A stretch of 64,000 bases of DNA from Pseudorhodoferax sp047601025 (lineage in GTDB: Bacteria > Pseudomonadota > Gammaproteobacteria > Burkholderiales > Burkholderiaceae_C). Made by a program: the position numbers and the translations under genes. Numbering within the stretch: the stretch's first letter is position 1; each line of letters starts with the position of its first letter. The notes under the pieces are model-generated. The model worked only from the letters and a program-made list of their open reading frames with translations. It was not told the DNA's origin and made no database searches. Shown here in pieces: positions 16,252-24,506 of this stretch. The stretch lies in contig NZ_JASGJZ010000001.1 in the NCBI RefSeq assembly GCF_047601025.1, positions 2,852,001-2,916,000 on the forward strand, written 5' to 3'.

Positions 16252-17538
16252 ATGCAGATCACCGGCATGTTGCACGGGTCGCGCCTGCTCGAATTCGCAG
16301 GCTTTCCCACGACCGAAGTCCTCGGTCCCGGCGCCACCGAGGAGGAGATCAAGGCCATGCTCGACAAGCACGGCCTCCTGTTCGTCAAGCCGGTCTTCAA
16401 GGGCGGCGTGGGCAAGAAGGGCAAGGCCGGCCTGCTGGGCCGCGCCAAGGACATGCAGACCGCGCTGGCCGAGAAGGAGCGCCTGTACTTCGCCGAGCAC
16501 GTGCACGGCAACCAGCGGGCCAAGGCCAATGGCGTGACCTTCGAGGCCGGCGTGCCGGCCGAGCACGAGGTCTACTTCTCGATCACCGACTCCACGCACT
16601 ACCGGGCGCCGATGATGACGCTCACGCACATGGGCGGCATGGACATCGAGGAGCTGGACAAGAGCCTGGTGGCCCAGGTGCCGTTCGACCCGCTGACCGG
16701 CCTGAAGGCCTTCGTCGTGGCTAACGCGCTGACCGAGATCGGCGCGCCCCGGGAGATCATCTCGCCGCTGGTGCAGCAGCTGCCCAAGCTGTGGGAACTG
16801 TTCCACAACTTCGGCATGACCACGCTGGAGCTGAACCCGATTCGCATGCGGCCGGACAAGCGGGGCCGCCTGACGCCGGTGGCCTGCGACTTCAAGTGCG
16901 GCTTCGACCGCGACGACCCGCGCTGGCTGCGCCTGAAGCTGCCCGTGCACCTGTTCGCCGCCGACTACTCGCCCTTCGAGCAGGAGATCAACACGCTGCG
17001 CACCCACCAGGGCCAGAGCGACGTGTACGTCATCAACGACAAGGGCACGGTGCTGGCGCCGACCTTCGGCGGCGGCGCCAACTCGCTGGTCACCGAGATG
17101 CTGGGCGACGCGGCCATCATCAGCTCGGACTTCGGCGGCAACCCGCCCTACGAGAAGATGAAGGAGGTCGCGCGCATCTGCTTCAAGCACTGGCTGCGCC
17201 AGGCCAACGTGCTGTTCATCATCGGCGGCAAGAGCAACAACACCGACATCTTCGAGACGCTGCGCGCCATGGCCGACGCGCTGCGCGAGCACTTCAGCGC
17301 GCACGGCCCCACGCCGCTGTACGTGGTGCTGGGCCGCGGCGGCCCGAACCTGGTGCGCGGCATGGGCGCGCTGCGCGACACCTGCGACGCGCTGGGCCTG
17401 CCGTACCGGCTGTTCGGCTTCGATTCGGACATGAGCGAGGTGATCCAGTTCGCCAAGGACGTGGACGCCTGGATGCAGAACGGCGGCCGCCAGCAGGTCG
17501 CCAGCCGCCTGGGCATCGAGGCCCCGGTGGCCGCCTGA
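16252..17538 (+). CDS. ATP-citrate lyase-like small subunit (ATP-grasp plus citrate-binding domain)
   Basis: 428-aa protein resembling the N-terminal part of animal ATP-citrate lyase and bacterial AclB. Residues about 1-240 form the ATP-grasp fold ('LLFVKPVFKGGVGKKGKAGLLG', 'TTLELNPIRM'). Residues about 245-428 resemble the citrate-binding/CoA-ligase lobe ('GGGANSLVTEMLGD', 'LFIIGGKSNN', 'VLGRGGPNLVRGM'). The reaction expected of the two-subunit enzyme is citrate + CoA + ATP to acetyl-CoA + oxaloacetate. ATG 16252 has GGAG 8 bases upstream. The large subunit starts 26 bp later and a CitMHS carrier follows, so citrate use is the best guess. Substrate specificity is not proven by sequence; related succinyl-CoA or malyl-CoA synthetase chemistry cannot be excluded. 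Confidence 0.8.
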   Translation: MQITGMLHGSRLLEFAGFPTTEVLGPGATEEEIKAMLDKHGLLFVKPVFKGGVGKKGKAGLLGRAKDMQTALAEKERLYFAEHVHGNQRAKANGVTFEAGVPAEHEVYFSITDSTHYRAPMMTLTHMGGMDIEELDKSLVAQVPFDPLTGLKAFVVANALTEIGAPREIISPLVQQLPKLWELFHNFGMTTLELNPIRMRPDKRGRLTPVACDFKCGFDRDDPRWLRLKLPVHLFAADYSPFEQEINTLRTHQGQSDVYVINDKGTVLAPTFGGGANSLVTEMLGDAAIISSDFGGNPPYEKMKEVARICFKHWLRQANVLFIIGGKSNNTDIFETLRAMADALREHFSAHGPTPLYVVLGRGGPNLVRGMGALRDTCDALGLPYRLFGFDSDMSEVIQFAKDVDAWMQNGGRQQVASRLGIEAPVAA

Positions 17539-17564
17539 ACCCTCATTTCCTGCGGAGACACATC

Positions 17565-20291
17565 ATGCTGAACAACAACTGGCAGCGGCGCGGCGTCGGC
17601 GACTTCAAGTACCACGTGGGCATCAGCTCGCTGACGCAGGTCGCCTCGCGCGACGACCGCGTCTGCGTGCTCAACATCCTGGGCGGAGAATCCAGCGACG
17701 TGACGCCCGTGAGCCATGCCTACTCCGGCGGCAACGTGGTCTGCGGCACCGCGCCCGGCAAGGGCGGCTCGGTGCTGGAGACGCCGATCGGCGACATCCC
17801 GGTCTACAACAACGTGCGCGACGCGCTGGCCGCCGGCCACCGCTTCAACTGCGGCGTGGTCTACCTGCCGCCCTCGGCCGCGCGCGACGGCGTGGCCGAG
17901 CTGATCCGCGTGAACCCGGACCTGCGCAAGATCTTCATCATCACCGAGAAGATCGCGGTGCACGACGCGCGCGAGATCCGCGCCATGGGCCAGCAGAACG
18001 GCATCGACATCTTCGGCGCCAACGGCCTGGGCGTGGCCGACTCGTGGAACCAGGTGCGCATCGGCGGCGCGCTGGGCGGCGACAAGCCCGGCGATTCGCT
18101 CAAGCCCGGCTCGATCGCGATCTTCTCCAACTCCGGTGGCTTCTCCACCACGATCGCGCAGTACCTGCGCATGGCCGGCTGGGGCACGACCACCGTCATC
18201 AGCAGCGGCAAGGACGTCTACATCCACTACGCCGCGCCCGAGTTCGCCTTCGCGCTGGCCAACGACGCGCGCAGCAAGGCCGCGGTCCTGTACTGCGAGC
18301 CGGGCGGCTACTACGAGTACGACGCGCAGTTCACCAAGCCGGTGGTGGCCTGCGTGGTCGGCCGCTGGAAGAGCAAGCTCACGCGCGCCGTGGGCCATGC
18401 CGGCGCCATGGCCGGCGGCAACGACGACGCCCAGGCCAAGGAACGCTGGTTCATGGAGAAGTTCGGCGTGGACGGCATCTTCACGCCCGAGAACCCGGTG
18501 TTCTCGGCCAGGGGCGCGGTGGTGACCAACATCGCCCACATCCCGGCCGCGCTGACGGCGGTGATGCGCGCCAACGCCACCATGCCCGACTTCGCGCCCG
18601 AGGGCAGCCTGGCGCTCAAGCCCTGGTTCGGCTCCGACGAAGGGCTGGACCTGCCCGAGGCGCTGCGCATCCCGGTGGTGCGCGCCATCGCGCCGTACGA
18701 CGAGCAGATCGCGCTCCTGAACACGCAGATCGGCGGCGTGGTGCCGCGCCAGGCCATGAAGGACGCCTCCGGCGCCTCGCAGATGGACCCGAAGACGCAG
18801 GTCAGCAGCCTGCACGGCACCAGCATGCTGACGGCCGCCACGCTGCCGCTGGAGTCCAACGTGGCGCTGGCCCTGGTGCACGACGTGGGCGGCGAGAACG
18901 ACCGCAAGCTGGTCGCGCCGGCCATCGCGGCCTACGTGAACCTGCACGGCAAGCCCGAGTTGGCCGCGGCCCAGGCCAGCCGCGAGGCCGGCAACGCGCC
19001 CAACGCCGTGCTGGCCGCCGCCGCCGCCATCGTCGGGCCGAAGCGCCAGCAGGCCGCCCGCGAGGCGCTGCGCTTCATGATCGAGCGCTTCCATGCCGCG
19101 GGGCTGGGCAACGAGTTCGGCGCCTCGCTGTCCGACGACTTCGACGTGGGCCGGGTCGACGCCGATGGCGGGCCGGCGCTGACCGCCGCCGCGCCCGACG
19201 CCCAGGCCGAGCGGCTGCTGGCCGGCGTCCAGGCGCGCGGCGCGCGCTCGGTGTTCCTGCGCTGGCTGCAGAGCCAGCCCGGCCATCCGACCGAGGCCGC
19301 GGTGCTGGCGGCCATCAGCGCCACGCTGGCCTGGGGGCCGCTGTCGCGCAAGCGCATCTCGCGCGTCACGGCCGAGAGCTTCCCGTGGTGGCTGCAGCTG
19401 TTCGGCACGCTGATCGGCGCCTCGGCCGATGCGAGCCAGCACGCCGAGGGCCGCTTCTGCGGCATCGACGACGCGCGGCTGCTCGGCCAGCTCCGCCTGG
19501 GCGAGATCGCCTTCGCCGCGCTGCTGGGCCAGTTGCCCAAGCAGGACGACCTGTTCGCGTTCGAGACCCTGGTCGGCCTGCTGCTGACCAACGGCCCCGG
19601 CGCGATCTCGGCCCAGGGCGCCAAGGGCGCGGTGTCCTCCGACGGGCCGGAGCAGCCCGAGCGCGTGCAGCTGAACAAGGCGCTGATGGGCTTTCTGACG
19701 CACACCGGCTATGCGCACGGCGGCAACGGCTACGAAGGCATCGCCTACCTGTGCGAGCAGTTCAAGGACAGCGGCCTGCAGGACCCCTCCGCCGCCGAGC
19801 ACGGCGTCGACCTGCAGGCGCTGGCCCGGCGTGCGGTGGAGCAGTACGCCCGCTACAAGACGCAGAAGAAGAGCGCCGGCAGCCTGGACATCGCCAAGCT
19901 GCCGGGCGTGAACCACCCGGTGTTCAAGGACAAGCCGGTCAACCACGACCCGCGCGAGGTGTTCATCGCCCGGCAGTTCGAGGCACGCGGCGAGCGCAAC
20001 GTGTTCCACGCCTTCTACCGCGAGCTGGTGCAGGCGCTGTACGACGCCGGCGTCTCGCGCAACGTCTACTGCGTGAACGTGGACGCGGTGATCGCCGCGC
20101 TGCTGCTGAAGATGCTGTGGCAGCCGCTGGCGGCCGGCCAGATCGGCGAGCGCGAGCTCGAGACGGCCGCGTTCACGATCTTCCTGTACCCGCGTATGCT
20201 AGGCTGCGCAGCCGAGGCCGACGACCACCTGAACCGCGGCCGCAACATGGACACGCGCACCGCGGCCTCTGCCTGCAGGTTCGTGGCCTGA
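17565..20291 (+). CDS. ATP-citrate lyase-like large subunit with CoA-ligase and citrate-synthase-like domains, divergent
   Basis: 908 aa, against about 610 for typical AclA. Residues 1 to about 340 match the succinyl-CoA-synthetase-alpha-like half of ACLY, including phospho-acceptor H278 in VGHAGAMAGGN. The C-terminal 300 residues resemble the citrate-synthase-like module: 'LLTNGPGAISAQG' (residue 676), 'PGVNHPVF' (H784) and 'CVNVDAVIAA' (D840). Against human ACLY from memory, H975 and D1026 correspond to H784 and D840, but H900 is replaced by N676. About 250 extra residues lie between the two modules. ATG 17565 has GGAG 8 bases upstream. The gene sits in an operon between the ATP-grasp subunit and the citrate carrier. 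It may be a divergent ('type II') ACL or an enzyme with another substrate. Confidence 0.72.
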   Translation: MLNNNWQRRGVGDFKYHVGISSLTQVASRDDRVCVLNILGGESSDVTPVSHAYSGGNVVCGTAPGKGGSVLETPIGDIPVYNNVRDALAAGHRFNCGVVYLPPSAARDGVAELIRVNPDLRKIFIITEKIAVHDAREIRAMGQQNGIDIFGANGLGVADSWNQVRIGGALGGDKPGDSLKPGSIAIFSNSGGFSTTIAQYLRMAGWGTTTVISSGKDVYIHYAAPEFAFALANDARSKAAVLYCEPGGYYEYDAQFTKPVVACVVGRWKSKLTRAVGHAGAMAGGNDDAQAKERWFMEKFGVDGIFTPENPVFSARGAVVTNIAHIPAALTAVMRANATMPDFAPEGSLALKPWFGSDEGLDLPEALRIPVVRAIAPYDEQIALLNTQIGGVVPRQAMKDASGASQMDPKTQVSSLHGTSMLTAATLPLESNVALALVHDVGGENDRKLVAPAIAAYVNLHGKPELAAAQASREAGNAPNAVLAAAAAIVGPKRQQAAREALRFMIERFHAAGLGNEFGASLSDDFDVGRVDADGGPALTAAAPDAQAERLLAGVQARGARSVFLRWLQSQPGHPTEAAVLAAISATLAWGPLSRKRISRVTAESFPWWLQLFGTLIGASADASQHAEGRFCGIDDARLLGQLRLGEIAFAALLGQLPKQDDLFAFETLVGLLLTNGPGAISAQGAKGAVSSDGPEQPERVQLNKALMGFLTHTGYAHGGNGYEGIAYLCEQFKDSGLQDPSAAEHGVDLQALARRAVEQYARYKTQKKSAGSLDIAKLPGVNHPVFKDKPVNHDPREVFIARQFEARGERNVFHAFYRELVQALYDAGVSRNVYCVNVDAVIAALLLKMLWQPLAAGQIGERELETAAFTIFLYPRMLGCAAEADDHLNRGRNMDTRTAASACRFVA

Positions 20292-20310
20292 GCTGGCGGA
20301 GACAAGAAAG

Positions 20311-21618
20311 ATGCTGACCACACTTGCCTACACGATGATCATCGTCTTCATGGCGCTGATCATGACCAAGCGCCTGTCGGCGATGATCGCGCTGATCATC
20401 GTGCCGATCGTTTTCGGGCTGATCGGCGGCTTCGGGATGGGCCTGGGGCCGATGATGCTCGATGGCATCAAGAAGCTCGCGCCGACCGGCGTGATGCTGA
20501 TGTTCGCCATCCTGTACTTCGGCATCATGATCGACGCCGGGCTGTTCGACCCGGCCGTGCGCATGATCCTGAAGATCGTCGGCCACGACCCGACCAAGAT
20601 CGTGATGGGCACCTTCCTGCTCGCCACCTGCGTCTCGCTGGACGGCGACGGCTCCACCACCTACATGATCACCTGCGCGGCCATGCTGCCGCTGTACCAC
20701 AAGCTGGGCATCAGCCGGCTGGTGCTGACCTGCGTGATCATGATGGCCGGCGGCAACATGAACATCCTGCCCTGGGGCGGCCCGACGGCGCGCGCGGCCA
20801 GCGCGCTGGGCGTCGAGGCGAGCCAGCTGTTCGTGCCGATGATCCTGCCGATGATCATCACCGGCGCCTGGGGCCTGTTCGTCGCCTTCGTGCTGGGCCG
20901 CCGCGAGCAGCGCCGCCTGGGCCGCATCGACCTGCCGGTGGGCGGGGGCGTGGTGGCCGACCCCGCGGTCGGCGCCAGCGAGTCCACCGCGCGCCCGCAC
21001 CTGATCTGGGTCAACCTCGCCCTGACCATCGCGCTGATGGTGCTGCTGATCATGGACACCTTCCCGCTGCAGGTGCTGTTCATGGTGGCCGCCGCGATCG
21101 CGCTGATGATCAACTACCCGCGCCTGGGCGAGCAGAAGGAGCGGCTCGAGGCGCATGCCGCCAACATCGTGCCGGTGGTGGCGCTGATCTTCGCGGCCGG
21201 CATCTTCGTCGGCATCCTGTCGGGCACGAAGATGGTGGACGCGATCGCGGCCAGCGTCATCTCCGGCCTGCCGCACTGGCTGGAGCCCTACCTGGCGGTG
21301 GTCACCGCGGTGCTGAGCGTGCCGTTCACCTTCTTCATCTCCAACGACGCGTTCTACTTCGGCATCCTGCCGATCCTGGCCAAGGCCGGCGCGATCCACG
21401 GCTTCACGGCCGCGGAGATCGGCCGCGCCTCACTGGTCGGCCAGCAGGTGCACCTGCTGAGCCCGCTGGTCGCGTCCACCTACCTGCTGGTGGGCCTGGC
21501 CAAGGTGGAGTTCGGCGACCACCAGCGCTTCACGCTGCTGTGGGCGCTGTCGGCGGCGGTGGTGATGCTGGTGGCCACGCTGCTGCTGGGCGTGATCCCG
21601 CTGGCGCGCCTGGGCTGA
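20311..21618 (+). CDS. CitMHS-family citrate/metal transporter
   Basis: 435-aa inner-membrane carrier with about 11-12 hydrophobic segments, resembling the CitMHS family (uptake of metal-citrate complexes in symport with protons). Visible marks include the 'LDGDGSTTYMITCAAMLPLY' loop and 'GGNMNILPWGGPTARAA', both conserved in this family. It starts 19 bp after the lyase large subunit and ends 10 bp before the binding protein, so all four genes probably share one transcript. It would supply cytoplasmic citrate to the lyase. Confidence 0.85.
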   Translation: MLTTLAYTMIIVFMALIMTKRLSAMIALIIVPIVFGLIGGFGMGLGPMMLDGIKKLAPTGVMLMFAILYFGIMIDAGLFDPAVRMILKIVGHDPTKIVMGTFLLATCVSLDGDGSTTYMITCAAMLPLYHKLGISRLVLTCVIMMAGGNMNILPWGGPTARAASALGVEASQLFVPMILPMIITGAWGLFVAFVLGRREQRRLGRIDLPVGGGVVADPAVGASESTARPHLIWVNLALTIALMVLLIMDTFPLQVLFMVAAAIALMINYPRLGEQKERLEAHAANIVPVVALIFAAGIFVGILSGTKMVDAIAASVISGLPHWLEPYLAVVTAVLSVPFTFFISNDAFYFGILPILAKAGAIHGFTAAEIGRASLVGQQVHLLSPLVASTYLLVGLAKVEFGDHQRFTLLWALSAAVVMLVATLLLGVIPLARLG

Positions 21619-21628
21619 GGTGCAGGCC

Positions 21629-22792
21629 ATGGACGAGCACGCACTGCCTCCGTTCGCCACCCGCCGCCGCCTCGTGCTGGGGCTGGCCGCGCTCGGCGCC
21701 AGCCGGCTGGCCGCCGCGCAGAACGCGGACGAGCTGCTGGACTTCGCGCCGCGCGCCGCGCCGCCGGCCGGCTACTCGGCAGACTACGCCGCCACCGTGC
21801 GCGCGGCCGAGGACGAGGGCCGGCTGGTCATCTACGCCACGACCGACACCGACGTGGCGCAGCCGCTGCTGGACGACTTCCAGGCCATGTACCCCCGCGT
21901 GCACGTGGAGTACGAGGACCAGACCAGCACCGAGATGCACCACCGCTTCGTGGCCGAGACGCAGCTCGGCCGCGACACCGCGGACGTGCTGTGGAGCTCG
22001 GCCATGGACCTGCAGGTCAGCCTGGTCGAGCAGGGCTATGCGCTGGCCTATGCCTCGCCCGAGCGCGCCGGCCTGCCGGACTGGGCGCGGCTGCACGACC
22101 AGGCCTGGGCGACGACCTTCGAGCCCATCGCCGTCGCCTACAACAAGAAGCTGGTGCCCGAGCCGCCGCGCACGCATGCCGACCTGGCCAAGCTGCTGGC
22201 CGCGCAGGCCGCGCCGCTCAGGGGCAAGGTGATGACCTTCGACGTGGAGAAGTCGGGCCTCGGCTTCCTGCTGGCCGCGCAGGACGCGCGCGCCATGCCG
22301 GCAGCGTTCTGGGAACTGGCCGAGGCCATGGGCAAGGCCGGCGTGCGCTTCGCCGCGACCACCGGGGCCATGCTGCGCCAGGTGGCCAGCGGCCAGGCGG
22401 CGGTGGCCTACAACGTGCTGGGCGCCTACTCGCTGGCGCAGGCGCGCCGCCACCCGGAGATCGGCGTGCTGTTCCCGAGCGACTACACGCTGGTGCTGTC
22501 GCGGCTGCAGTTGATCGCCCAGCGGGCGCGCCGGCCCAACGCGGCGCGGCTGTGGGTGGACTACACGCTGTCGCGGCGCGGCCAGGCGCTGATCGCGCGC
22601 CAGGGCCTGTACGCGGTGCGCGCCGACGTGCAGGGCCAGACCACGGCCGCGCAGCTGACGCAGCAGCTGGGCCAGGCGCTGCGGCCCATCGTGCCCGGCG
22701 CGGAACTGACGCGCGACCTGCAGCTGGAGCCCTACCGCGCCTTCATCCAGCGCTGGCGCCAGGCCATCGGGCAGCCGCTGCGCGGCCGCTGA
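21629..22792 (+). CDS. Periplasmic ABC-type substrate-binding protein (iron/phosphoglycerate-type)
   Basis: 387 aa with an N-terminal RRR-containing signal (TRRRLVLGLAALGASRLAAA), possibly Tat-exported. The mature part has the extracellular solute-binding fold seen in AfuA/PgtC-like proteins ('LVIYATTDTDVAQPLLDDFQAMYPRV', 'VAYNKKLV', 'VAYNVLGAY'). ATG 21629 has GAGG 8 bases upstream; GTG 21620 is less likely. No permease or ATPase is encoded beside it. Such orphan proteins can serve sensor kinases or remote ABC systems. Location directly behind citM suggests a link to citrate or ferric-citrate, which is inference. Confidence 0.8.
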   Translation: MDEHALPPFATRRRLVLGLAALGASRLAAAQNADELLDFAPRAAPPAGYSADYAATVRAAEDEGRLVIYATTDTDVAQPLLDDFQAMYPRVHVEYEDQTSTEMHHRFVAETQLGRDTADVLWSSAMDLQVSLVEQGYALAYASPERAGLPDWARLHDQAWATTFEPIAVAYNKKLVPEPPRTHADLAKLLAAQAAPLRGKVMTFDVEKSGLGFLLAAQDARAMPAAFWELAEAMGKAGVRFAATTGAMLRQVASGQAAVAYNVLGAYSLAQARRHPEIGVLFPSDYTLVLSRLQLIAQRARRPNAARLWVDYTLSRRGQALIARQGLYAVRADVQGQTTAAQLTQQLGQALRPIVPGAELTRDLQLEPYRAFIQRWRQAIGQPLRGR

Positions 22793-22799
22793 GGCTCGC

Positions 22800-24506
22800 T
22801 CAGCCGCCGCCGTCCATTCCTTCGACCACGAAGCGCACGCGGCGCTGGCCCTGCCATTCGTCGGCGCCGAGCCGGAAGGCCAGCACCGCGCGGTCGGGCA
22901 GCGGCTCGGCGCGGCCGAACCAGATGCCGTCCACCGGCTGGCCCTGGTGGCGCAGTTTCAGCGCCAGGTGGCGCTCGCCGACCAGGCGCTGCGACAGCAC
23001 CTCGACCTCCTCGCTGAAGGTCGGCGGCGCGAAGCCCTGGCCCCAGACCTCGCGCTCCAGCGCGTCGACCATGTCGGCGCGGCGGTACTCGGGTGGCAGC
23101 GGGCCGTCGGTGTCGAGCCGCCGCGTCAGCGCCGCCTCGTCCAGCCATTCGGCGGCGATCGCGCGCAGGCCGGCGTCGAACTCGGGCCAGCGGTCGGCGG
23201 CCACGGTGCAGCCGGCCGCCATCGCGTGGCCGCCGAAGCGCAGCAGCACGCCGGGATGGCGCTTGGTCAGCAGGTCCAGCGCGTCGCGCAGGTGGAAGCC
23301 CGGGATCGAGCGGCCCGAGCCCTTGAGCGCACCGCCCTCGTGCGCGGGCGCGAACACGAAGGCCGGGCGGTGCAGCCGGTCCTTCAGCCGCGAGGCGACG
23401 ATGCCGACCACGCCTTCGTGGAAGCCGGGGTCGTAGACGCACAGCGCCGGCGGCGGCGCGGCGTCCGGCCCGCACAGGGCCGCGGCCACGGCCAGCGCTT
23501 GCTCGCGCATCTCGCCCTCGATGCCGCGGCGCTCGCGGTTGATCGCGTCCAGCGTGCGCGCCAGCTCGGCGGCGCGCCCGGGGTCGTCGGCCAGCAGGCA
23601 TTCGATGCCCAGCGTCATATCGGCCAGCCGGCCGGCGGCGTTCAGGCGCGGGCCGAGCGCGAAGCCGAAGTCGAAGGCCGTGGCCTGGGCGGCGCGGCGG
23701 CCCGCGGCCTCGAACAGCGCGGCGAGGCCGGGCTGGGCGTGGCCGGCGCGGATGCGGCGCAGGCCCTGGGCCACGAGGCGGCGGTTGTTGGCGTCCAGCC
23801 GCACCACGTCGGCCACGGTGCCGAGCGCGACCAGCGGCAGCAGCGCGTCCAGCCGCGGCTGCGCCGCGGCGCCGAAGGCCCCGCGCGCGCGCAGTTCGGC
23901 CCGCAGCGCGATCAGCACGTAGAACATCACGCCGACGCCGGCGATGGACTTGCTCTCGAACGCACAGCCCGGCTGGTTCGGGTTGACCAGCACCTCGGCC
24001 GCCGGCAACGCCGGGCCGGGCAGGTGGTGGTCGGTGACCAGCACGGCCATGCCCAGCGCGCGTGCGCGCGCGACGCCCTCGACGCTGGCGATGCCGTTGT
24101 CCACCGTGACCAGCAGGTCGCAGCCGCCGGCGTGCACGCGTTCGGCGATCTGCGGCGTGAGGCCGTAGCCGTCGACTACGCGGTCGGGCACCAGGTAGCG
24201 CACGCTGCGCGCGCCCAGCAGGCGCAGGCCGCGCACGGCCACGGCGCAGGCGGTGGCGCCGTCGCAGTCGTAGTCGGCCACGATGCAGATGCGGGCATCG
24301 CGCGCGATCGCGTCGGCCAGCAGCCGGGCGGCGGCGTCGGCGCCGCGCAGCGTGTCGGTGGGCAGCAGCCGGGCCAGGCCGTCGTCGAGCTCCTCGTGGC
24401 TGCGGATGCCGCGCGCCGCGTACAGCCGCGCCAGCAGCGGGTGCACGCCGGCCTGCTCCAGCGCCCAGGCCGCGCGCGGCGGCACGTCGCGCGGACGGAT
24501 CTTCAC
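22800..24506 (-). CDS. recJ: Single-stranded-DNA-specific exonuclease RecJ
   Basis: 5'-3' ssDNA exonuclease of recombination and mismatch repair. 568 aa, the family's usual length. DHH-domain metal ligands are visible: 'VADYDCDGATA', 'VTVDNGIAS' and 'VTDHHLPGPA'. The DHHA1 part contains 'GSGRSIPGFHLRDAL' and 'RFGGHAMAAG'. The start is GTG 24506, overlapping the stop of the upstream gene in a GTGA tetranucleotide, so the two are translationally coupled. Its 3' end is 7 bp from the end of the convergent binding-protein gene. Confidence 0.96.
   Translation of the reverse strand: MKIRPRDVPPRAAWALEQAGVHPLLARLYAARGIRSHEELDDGLARLLPTDTLRGADAAARLLADAIARDARICIVADYDCDGATACAVAVRGLRLLGARSVRYLVPDRVVDGYGLTPQIAERVHAGGCDLLVTVDNGIASVEGVARARALGMAVLVTDHHLPGPALPAAEVLVNPNQPGCAFESKSIAGVGVMFYVLIALRAELRARGAFGAAAQPRLDALLPLVALGTVADVVRLDANNRRLVAQGLRRIRAGHAQPGLAALFEAAGRRAAQATAFDFGFALGPRLNAAGRLADMTLGIECLLADDPGRAAELARTLDAINRERRGIEGEMREQALAVAAALCGPDAAPPPALCVYDPGFHEGVVGIVASRLKDRLHRPAFVFAPAHEGGALKGSGRSIPGFHLRDALDLLTKRHPGVLLRFGGHAMAAGCTVAADRWPEFDAGLRAIAAEWLDEAALTRRLDTDGPLPPEYRRADMVDALEREVWGQGFAPPTFSEEVEVLSQRLVGERHLALKLRHQGQPVDGIWFGRAEPLPDRAVLAFRLGADEWQGQRRVRFVVEGMDGGG

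Noticed and set aside
17148..20009. 953-codon open frame antisense to the lyase large subunit
   Set aside because: Antisense frames stay open by chance in DNA this GC-rich; composition is Ala/Arg/His/Val-rich and without motifs, whereas the sense frame is a clear enzyme.
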